Assembly (NCBI GenBank): GCA_941918925.1
Contig: OW799233.1
Coordinates: forward strand, 134,136,533-134,200,532
Reading direction: 5' to 3'
DNA length: 64,000 nt
Origin: Phyto melanocephala
Lineage: Eukaryota > Arthropoda > Insecta > Diptera > Rhinophoridae
The notes below the pieces were generated by a model. The model did no database searches, was not told where the DNA came from, and saw nothing but the letters and a program-made list of their open reading frames with translations. Below, piece by piece: positions 44,601 through 55,160 of the stretch. Positions within the stretch are counted from its first letter, which is position 1; every line of letters begins with the position of its first letter. The position numbers were made by a program, and so were the translations under genes.

Positions 44601-47600
44601 ACCTTTACATCTGCGGTGTTTAATGTATTTTCTTCAATGGAATTTTGATTTGTATTTTCTTGCCTTGCCTTAGCAGAAGTTGTGGGGATTTCCTGATCGT
44701 CGTCTACTTCAGTTTTATTTGATTTATTTGCAGTAATTGCTATCGGAAATACTTCAGTCTTTGAAGATTTTGGCTTAATAACTAGTTTTTTTGGAACTTT
44801 ACGCGCCAACAAAGTGGGAACCGCCGGTTTAGAATTTGTCTTCGATTGATTTTTACGTTGACGATGTGAGAGATCCTCAGCTTCGCTCGAATTTTTATTG
44901 CTTTCTAAAGGCAGTTGTTGTAGCAGCTGCGTTTGGTGTTGGCTAGTTGTAGCCATACGTATAACACTGGTAACCTGACTGGAATTTAAAGTGTTTATAG
45001 CACAAGAGGAGGAATTCAATAAGACATTAGAATTCATTTCATTATCCGTTGCGCTTTCTAAAATGTCAGGCTTTTCATCTTCCTGTTCATCTGGTTCTAG
45101 TTCATTTGTGAAAATCATATTATGATTAGTTTTGGCTATTGTTGTTTTACTATTACTACAGCTAGGGATATCAGTTAGTTTGTCAGTCTCATCTTTATTT
45201 GTTGATGATGGTAGTAGTTGGGTTTCAAAGTTTGTTGCTGTTGTTGTTGGGATAAAATATTCATCCATAGCCTCTTCCTTTTCGATTTTTACCAAAGGAA
45301 TAGGTGGTACGCATGTCGATTTTCGTTGTGCCGCTACTTTGCTAGAAGCAATTATGTTACCCACGAGATCTAAATATTCGTTTAAATTCAATTGTACGTC
45401 ACTTAAAACTGTAATTGTATTTTTCGAAGATTTCTTTCTATTACTGCCATTTGTAGTGATATTTGCAGAATTTTGTGTTTGGATAGTGTTTGATGTAATT
45501 AAAGAGGAAGAACATGTATATGTTGAAGTGGACGACATTGAATTTGTTTCTTGGTCATCATTTTCATGGCATGTTGGTAGTGAAGGTGATAAAGTTTCTA
45601 AAGAAGATGTTGATTGGGTTAGGATAGCCGTTGTTGACATTGCTTTTAAAGACATTTGGCTCTTTTTAGTTTTTTCGGTGGTATTTTGAAAATCTTCCCG
45701 TTCTTGCGATATAAACTCTTCCTCGTCACCACTGTCACTCGAAATGCTTACGGAATCAACAAATTTATTATCCTCTTTAATATGATCGTTAAATTTAGAA
45801 TTTATATTAGATTTGTTCGATCCAACAGGTGATACCTCTTTAGAGGATTTTTCTGTTTTCTTTTGCTTTTCATCCACTTCAAATTTTGTCTTATTACTAC
45901 AATTAATATTGTGTTGTTTGGGCTTACAATCAACATTATCACCTTTTTCACCTTCAATCTGATCTTCACATTTGTCGTTATCGTTTTCATCATCGCCATC
46001 GCCATCATCGTCATCATGAATGTGCAAAACACTGGGTGGAGAATGGTATATGCGTTCAATAACAGAAAACTCTCCATTATCCTTTTCTACGCATTCAACA
46101 ATATGTTTGGGTGTTTCTTGAACAATGAAATCACCGTTTTCTCGTTCCAAATAATGGGCTACAGGTGACTCAGCGTATCGTAAAACTGACGAAGCATTGG
46201 AAGGAGATGTGGCACCGACTGCTGCTGCCAACAATGCAGCAAATGGTGAATTTGATTGTCTACCTAATGCTGATGGTACATTCATATTTGGATTTTGTGC
46301 AGCAGCTGTTCCTTTAATTGATTTATTCGAAATTTCGTTCGAATTCAAAATATGATTATTAGAATTTTGTGTACTTTCTGTGTAAGGTTGCGATTGTTCT
46401 TGTTCCTGATTTTGCTGTAGATGTTGTGACAAATCTGATTTAGCTTGTTGCTGCTGTTGACTGTGCCTAGTAGATTCTGTTGTATTATTTTGAACAAACA
46501 TACCGTTTTCTTTTGGTAAACAATGATGTTTTGTTGGAATCGGCAGTGGTGGTGGTGTTGGCGGCGGTGGTACTTGGATTCTTATGTTATGCTGTATCGT
46601 TTGCTGATGTTGCAAATGATGTTGTTGAAGTTGCTGATGTTGTTGTAAAGCTGTTTGGGTTTGTAATGTTTGTTGTTGATGTTGCGTTGCCAATGACCCT
46701 GTCATTTGATGCTTACTTTGATTATGTTGAGATCGTATTTGACTAATTGCAGTGCCATAGGCCGGTGGGGGTTTTTGATGATGTTGCAAATGTGTTTGCG
46801 GTTGATAGGTAAAGAGCTGAAAATTTATCTTATATGTAGCAATTAAAAAGAAACATAATATAATTAACACTTAAGACTACAAGCGATAATTCGCTGACTT
46901 TTTTGGTTAAATTTATTTTTTATTTTTTTTAAGCGAACTGATTGTTATTGTTTATTCTCATCTGTTTTAATATTAGGAATTTTTATTATTTTTTTCTGAT
47001 AAAACCACAAAATGTCATTAAGAATGTTAAATACGTACCTGCAGTGGAGGCGGTGGTGGTAAATTTGGTGTGTATATATGCTTTAAACTTTGTTGATGAT
47101 GAGAATTAGAGGATGCTGCTTGATGTTGATGTTGTTGGCCTGCTGCAAACATATGAGTCTGACGATGAGAATTTGTTGAACTACCTAAATGCAGCGATGA
47201 TGAATGTTGCAGTGAAGTTGGTGGTGGAGGTGCTAACTGTTGTAGCTGCAGAGAATTAAATGTTCCACTTGATCCCCCTGGTAAAATGCCGCCATTGACT
47301 TCTTGATGTGATTGACCAGAATGTTGACTTTGTACAGAGACTGCAGGTGACGGTGGTGGTGGTGGTGGTGGCGGCATGTGCGGTGGAGCTGATAATTGGT
47401 TATTAACGTCAATACGCTGTTGCTGATCATATCGAGGATTACCGCCAAACAAATTAAAATTATTTTGAATATTGTTGTTTGCACTAGTCAATTCTAAAGC
47501 ATTTGGGTTATATAAATGACTCGCATTTGTTGCAGAATTTGAGGTCGAATTTGTTTCAGTAAAATTACTTTTCGAAAAACATTGGTCCATACTTTTATTA

Positions 47601-48121
47601 ATCGTCGCATTATCTTTTTTAATTGTAGTCGCTGATGATTCTGCCTTAACATCCGTTTTGGCCGTTATATTCGGTGAAGAATTTTTTGTTTTGCCCGGTT
47701 CGTTTTCATTGTGTCTTTCTCTCTTAGTAGCGGAAAAGTTTAATATGTTCTTAGAATTTTGACTATTAGTAACACTACGACTTTGGTTCCACAATGAATA
47801 ATTGCTCGCCGAATTACTTGTTCTTCCACTACTGCTATTACCCGCACTGCCACTATTAAGCTCATTATCTCTGATAACCACCGGTGTAGGTTTTTCGTCC
47901 AACTCTGCTGTTGGTTTTGTATTCCCATTGACTGTTTTACTACTTTCTCCAGTTAAAACAGATGCCAAGGTATTAGATTTTCCAACTTCGGAGCCGGATA
48001 TAGTCATTTGCACTAGAGCTCGAATCACTTGTTCTTTGGGATGTGTCTCCAAGTGATCCGAAAGATCCATACCCGCATGCAGATATAGAGTACATACTGG
48101 ACACTGAACATTCTCAGTCAT
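37836..48121 (-). CDS. Large C2H2 zinc-finger protein, 2210 aa, five exons
   Basis: Exons in transcript order: 48121-47039, 46816-43475, 40245-40088, 40006-38736, 38614-37836. All junctions are GT..AG with matching phase, and the sum is exactly 2211 codons. The start is ATG in a CAAAATG context. One C2H2 finger lies at the very N-terminus (CPVCTLYLHAGM..H..H). Then come about 1650 residues of Gln/Asn/Ser/Pro-rich disorder with poly-Pro runs, one finger near residue 1680 and about 12 more from 1868 to 2202. One of these (YVCYCGEV..) has the spacing CxC instead of CxxC. Such proteins are nuclear DNA-binding regulators; target and identity are unknown. The 5' untranslated part was not located. 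Confidence 0.85.
38736..40006 (-). CDS. Zinc-finger gene exon 4 (fingers 2 to 6)
   Basis: Acceptor TTTCATTCAG, donor TTTGTG|GTAAGT. After a Gln/His-rich stretch there is a lone finger (YECGHCNAKY..H..H), then the start of the main array: FFCYICRQNF, ECFTCGKKF, FGCTVCEKKF and LKCKVCGK. The last of these is split by the intron, so its histidines come from exon 5. Confidence 0.85.
40088..40245 (-). CDS. Zinc-finger gene exon 3
   Basis: 158 bases, acceptor TTCTTCAG, donor AAAAAG|GTTAAT. It enters in phase 0 and leaves in phase 2, joining exon 4 through a Ser codon. The encoded segment starts MYGDISARFF and has no zinc ligand pattern. Because it begins with ATG just after the acceptor, it could also serve as an alternative start. 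Confidence 0.75.
41335..41745 (+). repeat. 122-bp tandem repeat, about 3.4 units
   Basis: Units begin near 41335, 41457, 41579 and 41701, each with GATAACTTTTTT-like sequence, ATGGGCGTGGC, a CTGCCCACTTTTCTAATC segment, TCAATATGTGTGCAAAGTTT and AAAATCGGTC. The array is followed by ACACACACAC and TATATATATAGAT (41830-41869), suggesting the 3' end of a larger transposable element. Confidence 0.78.
41876..42092 (+). mobile_element. tRNA-derived SINE
   Basis: A polymerase III promoter is visible: A-box-like TGGACTAGTCAG at 41891-41902 and a perfect B box GGTTCAATTCC at 41919-41929, spaced as in tRNA. A body shared with 13525-13640 follows and it ends in a (CTAC)n-type tail (TACCTACCTACCTA, 42078-42091). 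It would be mobilised by a LINE in trans. Confidence 0.75.
42250..43150 (+). pseudogene. Tc1-like transposase, second copy of the 48-1318 family
   Basis: Degenerate frames contain VAKDLKVHRHTIAK (helix-turn-helix), then an open part with SCVMDDETYELADLLQLVG, YITECLQKRLLPF and FWPDLAL. These align with MDDEIYVLADFSQ, YIKECLQK and FWPDLAS of the first copy. Many stops; the last catalytic segment is blurred. It is far older than the first copy. Confidence 0.75.
43475..46816 (-). CDS. Zinc-finger gene exon 2 (long disordered region)
   Basis: Acceptor AATTTTCAG, donor CAACCG|GTAAGT, 1114 codons, phase 0. Composition is Gln/His/Ser/Thr-rich with acidic runs. A short internal duplication stands out near the start: ENGDFIVQE and then DNGEFSVIER about 20 residues later, the only part that looks folded or conserved, followed by an acidic HIHDDDDGDGDDEN run. 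Several lysines lie in VKIEKEE / VKSEP contexts that resemble SUMOylation sites (inference). Antisense open frames here are shadows of the codon bias. Confidence 0.85.
47039..48121 (-). CDS. Zinc-finger gene exon 1 (start codon, N-terminal finger)
   Basis: It runs from ATG (48119-48121 on the - strand) to donor CTGCAG|GTACGT, 361 codons, phase 0. A single C2H2 finger at residues about 7-28 is followed by a Ser/Asn-rich stretch, a poly-Pro block (PPHMPPPPPPPPSPA) and Gln/His-rich sequence. An isolated N-terminal finger more than 1600 residues from the main array suggests a separate interaction role (inference). Confidence 0.85.
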
Positions 48122-48239
48122 TTTGCAATACTATTTTAGTACTATTCGCGCACTTGCTTATTATATTTATTAATTGTTATATTTGCACATATAAGTATAT
48201 TTATTTTTATTTGAATTTTTTATTGATTAAGACTTAAAT

Positions 48240-48540
48240 TTGTGTCTTAATCATAAAATAATGGTTACCATAAATATATTTTCCATTATGATTTGTGATG
48301 CTGTAAGAAGCAATCTGTAAAATCGCATAAAAAAGAAATTATATAATTTACTTAAAACATTTACAATCGAATTTGATTAAGCGATAAAAAACTGCCGTTG
48401 CATGGTTTTTCGTCGGTGATAAATGTGTTTGTGTTGGGGGTTTTAGTAAAACGGAGTTTCTTCTAAGCGTATGATATTAATATATTCCCTTACAACTTAT
48501 TCATTCAAACAGTAGATATTGTTAACAGATTTATTTAAAA
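48240..48540. other. Upstream region of the zinc-finger gene
   Basis: AT-rich with one GC-richer patch (48390-48470) that could hold the promoter or a 5' untranslated exon; no TATA box or initiator could be singled out. Confidence 0.3.
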
Positions 48541-49265
48541 ACAACAAAGAGTGCTATATTCGAACATGTCGATAATACCCTCCAACATCATGTATGTACA
48601 TAAGTAGGTATTATGACAACATCGCAGCTTAACCTAAATTTTATGTTATATAGTTAACTGTATTCTACTAGTAAAGCCCTTTCAGTTGATACCCATATTG
48701 ATAGGGTTAAGAAAAAAATATTTCCTCCATTTTTTTAGACGCCATCTTGAATTCTACACTTTTTTTAATAATTAACTGTATTCTACTCGCGCTTTCATTT
48801 GAAACCATTATTGTGGGGGTTGAAAGAAACAAAGCTGATATTACTATTTTTGATCCATATACCCGCCATTTTTTTAGGACGCCATCTTGAATTTTTACAT
48901 TTTCAAGGTTAACTGTATTTTACTCATATTACACCAATTTTGAGAGGGTTCATCTGTAACATATGAAATATTAGATTTGACTTATTATACATACATATAT
49001 ATTTATTGTCCGGCGTTTTGTAGTGGCGGCCATCATGGATTTTAATTTTAATTGTTTGTAGTGTATTATATTGTGCTAGTCAAGCCCATACTGACTCTCT
49101 TGATTGTCTAGGAGCCAAAAAAATCGATTTTCGTTTGTAAATTTTGGGAATATAAATTTTCCAAAAAATTTTGCTTATAACTTTACCGATAAGTAACCGA
49201 TTTGCCCAAAATTTTTCATATCATATCTATGGCCCTGTGCTCCCACGGGAAGCATAGCTATGGGA
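48541..49265 (-). mobile_element. Helentron-like element, degraded
   Basis: The hairpin end is recognisable but mutated (GTGCTATATTCGAACATGTC, then ATACCCTCC). The interior has repeated GCCATCTTGAATT / CTGTATTCTACT phrases in triplicate. The other end is lost. Confidence 0.45.
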
Positions 49266-49268
49266 AAA

Positions 49269-50006
49269 ACAAGTTAAAGTGCTATATTCGGCCATGCCGA
49301 ATCTATTAAACCCTTCACAACGTGTAGTCATGCAATAACAATTGTTTCCATTACCATTCATCCCATATGAAATACGTACATACATATAAAAAACATACAT
49401 ATACAAAACCATACATATATAAAAACATCCCAATGTAAAATTATAAATTTACGTATGTATGTATGTTAAAAAAAATAAAAAAAAAATTTTTTTTAAAAAT
49501 TTAAAAAAAATATATAAATATAAATAATAAATATAAAACAAAAAAATACTATATAAAATAAAAATAAAAAAAAAATTTAAAAAAAAAATTTTAAAAAAAA
49601 ATTAAAAAAAAATTAAAAAAAAAAATAATTAAAATATAAATAATAAATATAAAACAAAAAAAATTTAAAAAAAAATAAAAAAATAATAAAAATATTAATA
49701 ATATATTAAACAAAAAAATTAACAAACAAAAAAATAAAAAAAAAAATTTTTTGGCTCAGGATTCGGTGCCACGTTTACTCAGCCAGTATACACGTTTGTA
49801 TGTATGTATGTTGTTGTTTTTGTGAAAAAAAAATCGAGGTGGTCGTGGGTTTCTGCTCATATCTCAGTTGTTTATGTACCGATGTTTCTGATTTTCAATA
49901 ACGATATACTCCCAAATATATTATTCTGATATTTTAATACCTCACCCGGTCCAAGCGATGTCGGGGGGCCTCAAAAAGTTGATTTCAACATACACACGCA
50001 CATTAG
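49269..50006 (-). mobile_element. Helentron-like element, truncated
   Basis: Hairpin ATTCGGCCATGCCGAAT at 49286-49302, CCCTTCACAACGTGTAGTCA, a long A/T-only stretch (49460-49750), (TATG)n, then GAGGTGGTCGTGGGTTT. It aligns with 63188-63934 until about 50006, where the other end is missing. Confidence 0.65.
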
Positions 50007-50266
50007 TCGAAATGGCTAGTTCTATGATGGTGCATAGTAGTGTTCCGTATCCATATCAAAAATTATTCAAATTGGTTTAAGCGTTAATTTTAAAGGATAA
50101 TGAGACCATTGTACGAAGTTCAAAAGATAAGAAAAAAATATTTGTAGCAAAACTCGAAAAAGTCATGTTTAACATAAACGAGGATTTATGTGTTGCTGCA
50201 ATTTCAGATACACGCGAAATCTCTCTAATATTTTCAAGAAATTTAAATACCTTAACGAAAAGGAAA

Positions 50267-50699
50267 AAAGTAAGAACGCTATTTTCGGTCGTGCCGAAAC
50301 TAATAATACCCTGCACCATCATGTAGGTATGTATAGTGACCACATCGTAGCTTAGCTTAGATTTAATGTCATATGCAATTTTGCTTGATTATTTTCGTCG
50401 TCATTTTTGATTTTAAATTTTTACATTGTTAACTGTATTCTAGTAGTCATTTGATACTCATACAAATTTTAGGACATTTGATTACGGCATGTTGCATTTT
50501 AACTTTTTCATATTTTACTGAATTCTACTGGTCAAGCCCTTTCGTTTGATACCAATATTGAGGGGGTTGAATTGGGTACATTTTTAATTACTAGATTTGA
50601 CCCATATATGTATATGGGTCAATTTAAAAAAAAACGCAATTTTTTTGTCCCCGCACTTTACACTACTATTTTAGGTAAAAAAAAACAACAACAAAAAAA
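50267..50699 (-). mobile_element. Helentron-like element, partial
   Basis: Starts AAGTAAGAACGCT with the hairpin TTCGGTCGTGCCGAA and ATACCCTGCACCATCATG; the interior resembles the 48541 copy (TTTGATACC, CTGAATTCTACTGG). It is directly abutted by the next copy. Confidence 0.55.
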
Positions 50700-50936
50700 A
50701 CAAGTAACAGTGCTATATTCGGCCGTGCCGAATCTTATATACCCTTCACAACGTGTAGTCATGCAATAACAATTGTTTGTATCACCATTCATCCCATATA
50801 AAATACGTACACGTTAGAATAAATGTGGCATCGAATCCCAGCTGAGCCAAAAAAATTTTATTTTATTTTATTTAATATATTATTTATATTTTCTTATTTT
50901 TTTTTTATATTTTTTTTAAATTTTTTTAAAATAAAT
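50700..50936 (-). mobile_element. Helentron-like element, 3' end only
   Basis: ACAAGTAACAGTGCTATATT and hairpin 50717-50733 are almost identical to the copy at 61726. It is cut off inside its A/T tract where the 415-bp segment at 50937 begins. Confidence 0.65.
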
Positions 50937-51352
50937 TATAAGCGTTTTAAGGAAAAAAAACTAAGTGTGACGCTCAAGATATTTTGTGACGCTCAAGAGA
51001 TTTTGTGGCACGTAAACAAGAAATAATGCCAAATTTAAAGTTTAAGGAAGAATAGTTTATTCTTTTACAAAAAGTAAGTAAAAAAAAACAAAAAATCTTC
51101 AAAAAACAAAAATTTTCATACAAAACTAAACATATACATATTCTTTGATGTCTTTAACATAAATAGAAAAAAGGAAGTAATTCTTGAAGAAACTTAGACA
51201 CATATGTAAATATTTGACGCAAAACAATAACTTAACTTAATTTAATTTATAAATTTTCATTCGAATTCTTATTCTGAATCTGTATAAACTTCATGAAATG
51301 ACAAGCGGCTTTGTTTTTTTTTTTTATTCTCATTAATTTTTACCACTTTCGA
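50937..51352 (+). repeat. 415-bp segment repeated in both palindrome arms
   Basis: Nearly identical in direct orientation to 54119-54535 and, inverted, to 56602-57016. Contains GTGACGCTCAAGATATTTTG and GTGACGCTCAAGAGATTTTG in tandem. It abuts the outer edge of the left palindrome arm, which suggests it took part in the rearrangement. Confidence 0.82.
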
Positions 51353-52225
51353 ATATTATTTTTTGTTTCTTTGTATATTTTAAAATTTTTTGTATTCAAT
51401 TTTGACATTTGAACAAAACTACGCAAAATGCTGCCAAGTTTTTACATCTTAAAACTTGGCATCATTTCGTTTTTCCCTTAAAATTTTATATATAACTGTG
51501 TAGACGTTTCGAAAGTACTATATAATAAGAATTTCTTTTCGAATCGGAAATTCTTTTCGAATGTATTTACGATTCGAATCGAATTACATAATAACCCCCC
51601 AGCACTCTCTGATCGGTGGTTACATGTTGGTTGTAATTATCATCTATTTAACTCCCGGGACTTTATCTATCTATGGGCTTTGACAGCTAAAGTTTAATAA
51701 AATAAATAAAAAAATGATCAGCTTTCGAAACAAGATAAAAACAAGATGAATAAATTTGCCTTCATTTTTATTAAGAATTATTTGTTATAAATTCTTAATA
51801 TAATATTTTACCCTTTTACAATATTACAAATGATTTTAGAATTTGATTATAAATATGGAAGTAATTAAGTAAGCTTAATTATTGTCAGTCTCATCCTTCC
51901 AACGATATTTGGTTGGAGTTAGTCTAAGCAACTCGAGGTCAATTCCATGGTTTTTAAAAATTTTTTTCATATAATTGTTGATTTATTCTGCTACGTTAAT
52001 ATTTGATTATCATTCTTGTTTTCTTTCTGTCTTTTCGTATTCGATAGATTTTTTAGAAACTTTACCTTGATGTGTGTAGCATTGGGCCACACACATCACT
52101 GTTAACTAGTGCCAGCAATTTTTCAGTTTTGCTACGAAATAAACTAATTGATCAAACAATACAAACTTTTCAAAGGGGTAAATTTTTTCAACACTTGCAT
52201 GTATACCAATAACTTTATAATTTTC

Positions 52226-53700
52226 TTTATTACACCCTTTATCTGTGGTACTAAGGGTATATATATATACCTTGTCATTCCGTTTGTAATTTCTACAATA
52301 TTCATTTCCGACCCCATAAAGTTTATATTTTTTTGAAAGCTAGTCATAGGGCAGTCGAATGACCTATGTCCGTCTATGTGTGTGTTGTTGAAATCGACTT
52401 TTAGATCCGCCACATGTTACTAGTGTTTGTATCTGCTATTAATATCTATCGCTATTGAAATCGGGCAGAATCGCCAATAACTTTCTGAGATATGAGCAAA
52501 TAAATACGACTGCCTCTGTTATATTTTTTTATGTTTTTACCACGAAAATCAAAATTTTTAACCCTAGGTTAATTTAAAGATACGTTTGCTACTATTTATA
52601 GGTTCGATAAATTTTTAGGCAAAAATAATTTTGAAAAATGTGTATTTTTTTTATATTAACCCTTAAATGCATACCGTACCATATATGGTACATCTCTTTT
52701 ATCGTACAATATTACAACCATGTGAATATAAAAGCAACTTAGTACAGTTTAAAGTAATGCTGACAATATTACTCTTCATAAAAATACCATTATAACTCTC
52801 TCACCATTTAATTTACTTAATAATAACATTCTAAAGTGGTCACATGTTTTTTTTGCACATAATTTTAAAATCAAATTTCAGTAGTGAATAACGAAATAAA
52901 AAATTTATTTATTCGTCTGTAGGTAAGTGTTTGTGTATAAATTATAGGCTTATTTAAGTAATTATAATAAATCTTGCCCACATTTTGTACTTTAGAATAG
53001 TTTTTTTTCTCAATTTTTCTAGGTACCTTATATGGTACACCATGCACCAGCGCATGAGTTTTTATTGTGTTAGATGTCAGTTATTTTTTACTATTATTTT
53101 TTATAGTTATTATTTATTAAGATATGGATGGCCTTATTATTGATGGAAAGAAGTACAATGCAAATGAGGTTGCTGATATGCTTCATGATGGTGATGATGA
53201 AGTGTTATGTGTACCTAACAATTGCAAGAATGCATGATGTACCATATATGGTACGGATAAAAAATGTATATTTTTCAGATTTTCCGAAAAAAGTGTACAT
53301 TTCTCAAAAAAATAATGATGAATTCGTGATTAGCGGTTTTACATTAAAGTAGGTTAGTATCCATGCAAGGAGCTGACCTCATGCATTTAAGGGTTAAGGC
53401 TCCTAATGAACTTTTGGACATACTGAAGACACGATAATGCAAACCGTAGACTTAAAAATTATTGCTGAGATAAAATGACAAATCGGTTTAAAACTTACTG
53501 AGATAAGCACAAAAAAAAAATTACAAACGAAAATCAAGTTTTTTCTGCTTTTGGACAAAAGAGAGAAATTATATAGGTATAAAAAGAAAGGTATTGACGA
53601 GCAAAATATAGGACATTAAAAAAAATTAAAATCCAAGATGGTCGCCACTACAAAATGGCATATGGGTCAATTTCAAAAAAAACGTACACATCGAGTTTTT
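52226..53700 (+). mobile_element. Helentron-like fragment hosting a piggyBac derivative (left arm)
   Basis: Begins TTATTACACCCTTTATCTG, then CATTCCGTTTGTAATTTCTA and CCCCATAAAGT as in other copies. It is interrupted by 52660-53393 and resumes with ATTGCTGAGAT and GGTCGCCACTACAAAATGG. No terminal hairpin is visible. Mirrored at 57450-58930. Confidence 0.6.
52660..53393 (+). mobile_element. piggyBac-type element, 734 bp (left arm)
   Basis: Flanked by TTAA (52656-52659, 53394-53397) with 13-bp inverted ends CCCTTAAATGCAT / ATGCATTTAAGGG. Contains three palindromes related to GTACCATATATGGTAC (52674, 53021, 53235). One short frame starts at 53124 (MDGLIIDGKKYNANEVADML) with an acidic DDE stretch, which may be the first part of a transposase. 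The catalytic region is absent, so this is a non-autonomous derivative. Confidence 0.82.
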
Positions 53701-53837
53701 TTTGCTTCTTTTTAAAGTTTTTTCAATTCGCCGGTAGGAGTGGCCAATTTATGTAGAAATTGATGAAGATTCCGATGGTACTTTTAGGCTCTCAAAAAGA
53801 TCAATATTTTTTGAAATTTTTTAAGTTTTCTATGATT

Positions 53838-55160
53838 TTTATCTTGAGCGTCACACACCAAATATGTATAAAAAATCGCTAAAAATGCAAAAATATTTGA
53901 AATTCAAGCTTACTACGATGTTCCTTTGTTTCTCAAGATTGACTTTTGCGAAAATCACCTTTTCGATTATAAACACAAAATCACGATTCACCTTGATTTT
54001 TAATTTTTTTTTTAAGTGACTAGTTATTTTAAAATTTTAAGATGAAAATATGTAAATTTTTGGTAAAGTTTTTTTGCAAAGTAATAAGCTTGTAACAGTT
54101 AATTTAAAAAAAATTAATTATAAGCGTTTTAAGGAAAAAAAACTAAGTGTGACGCTCAAGATATTTTGTGACGCTCAAGAGATTTTGTGGCACGTAAACA
54201 AGAAATAATGCCAAATTTAAAGTTTAAGGAAGAATAGTTTATTCTTTTACAAAAAGTAAGTAAAAAAAACAAAAAATCTTCAAAAAACAAAAATTTTCAT
54301 ACAAAACTAAACATATACATATTCTTTGATGTCTTTAACATAAATAGAAAAAAGGAAGTAATTCTTGAAGAAACTTAGACACATATGTAAATATTTGACG
54401 CAAAACAATAACTTAACTTAATTTAATTTATAAATTTTCATTCGAATTCTTATTCTGAATCTGTATAAACTTCATGAAATGACAAGCGGCTTTGTTTTTT
54501 TTATTCTCATTAATTTTTACCACTTTCGAATTAAGCTTGTGGCAGTTGCATAAATTTCCGGTCCCCCAAAGGTTTAAGTTGCAAAAGCACGATTAAACAC
54601 AAATATACCACGATTATACCTTTCTTTCTTCTTTCTTTTATATTCGTCATTACGCGCTTTATCGAGCTTTATTTTCTCTCGATATCTTTGTGCTCTTTCA
54701 GCCGCCATTAATTTTGTTGTTTTACTCTTAAAAATTAAAAAAAATAAAATCATAATTAAGCATTTTAAGCTATGAAGCAATATTTATCAAAAGTGATGCT
54801 CATGAAATATTTGACTGTTCTGGTTTTTTTTCGTATGCAATTTATTTCTCAAACTCACAAATTATAAAAAAATGAGTTGAAACCATGTAAACAATGATTG
54901 TCAACTTCAATTTTTTACATTAAATATATTCACTTTTAAAAAAATTAGCGTGACGCTCATGAAATTTTATCGCGCCCTTACCATGGTGTTCACAAAAACT
55001 GAGCAAATGCACACTTTTTTACAAAGATTTTTTTTTTCGCTTTTTCACTTTTGTAAAAATTAAGGTTTGTATTTTCCTTACGTTATTTACTTTATTTAAA
55101 TGCAAATTGAAAACTAGTAATATAACTTGAATTATAAAAAAAGTGACGCTCAATGCAAAT
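53838..55160 (-). mobile_element. Unclassified element with GTGACGCTCA motifs (left arm)
   Basis: At least five copies of GTGACGCTCA or its complement (about 53845, 54149, 54168, 54951, 55141) are spread around one small gene fragment on the - strand. Iterated short motifs near both ends resemble transposase-binding sites of DNA transposons. Termini were not pinned down. Mirrored at 55996-57310. Confidence 0.45.
54574..54780 (-). pseudogene. Transposon-type basic coiled-coil ORF start
   Basis: Contains MAAERAQRYREKIKLDK then ARNDEYKRKKKERYNRG, an AxRxxxYRxK..EYxxKxRERY pattern that (from memory) opens many arthropod mobile-element proteins. The true start is probably the ATG at 54708, after an acceptor-like stretch. 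It ends a few codons later, so only a first exon or fragment is present. The mirrored copy at 56321-56554 has a 17-base insertion upstream. Confidence 0.45.

Larger units (their letters stand above)
51353..55116 (+). repeat. Giant inverted duplication, left arm (3.76 kb)
   Basis: Reverse complement of 55996-59800 along its whole length with only rare differences (for example one base near 54966, a 17-base indel near 54782, a divergent patch near 54067). Contents from outside in: the end of a Harbinger element (51354-51599), half of the hairpin repeat, a Helentron-like fragment, a piggyBac derivative, and an element with GACGCTCA motifs. Confidence 0.92.

Noticed and set aside
43506..46746. 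Many + strand frames opposite the zinc-finger exons
   Set aside because: They are antisense shadows of long CAG/AAC-rich coding exons; no known motifs.
52144..52413. 89-codon frame repeated in both palindrome arms
   Set aside because: It lies across the conserved terminus of a Helentron-like element; similar frames occur in every copy of that family, with no protein similarity.
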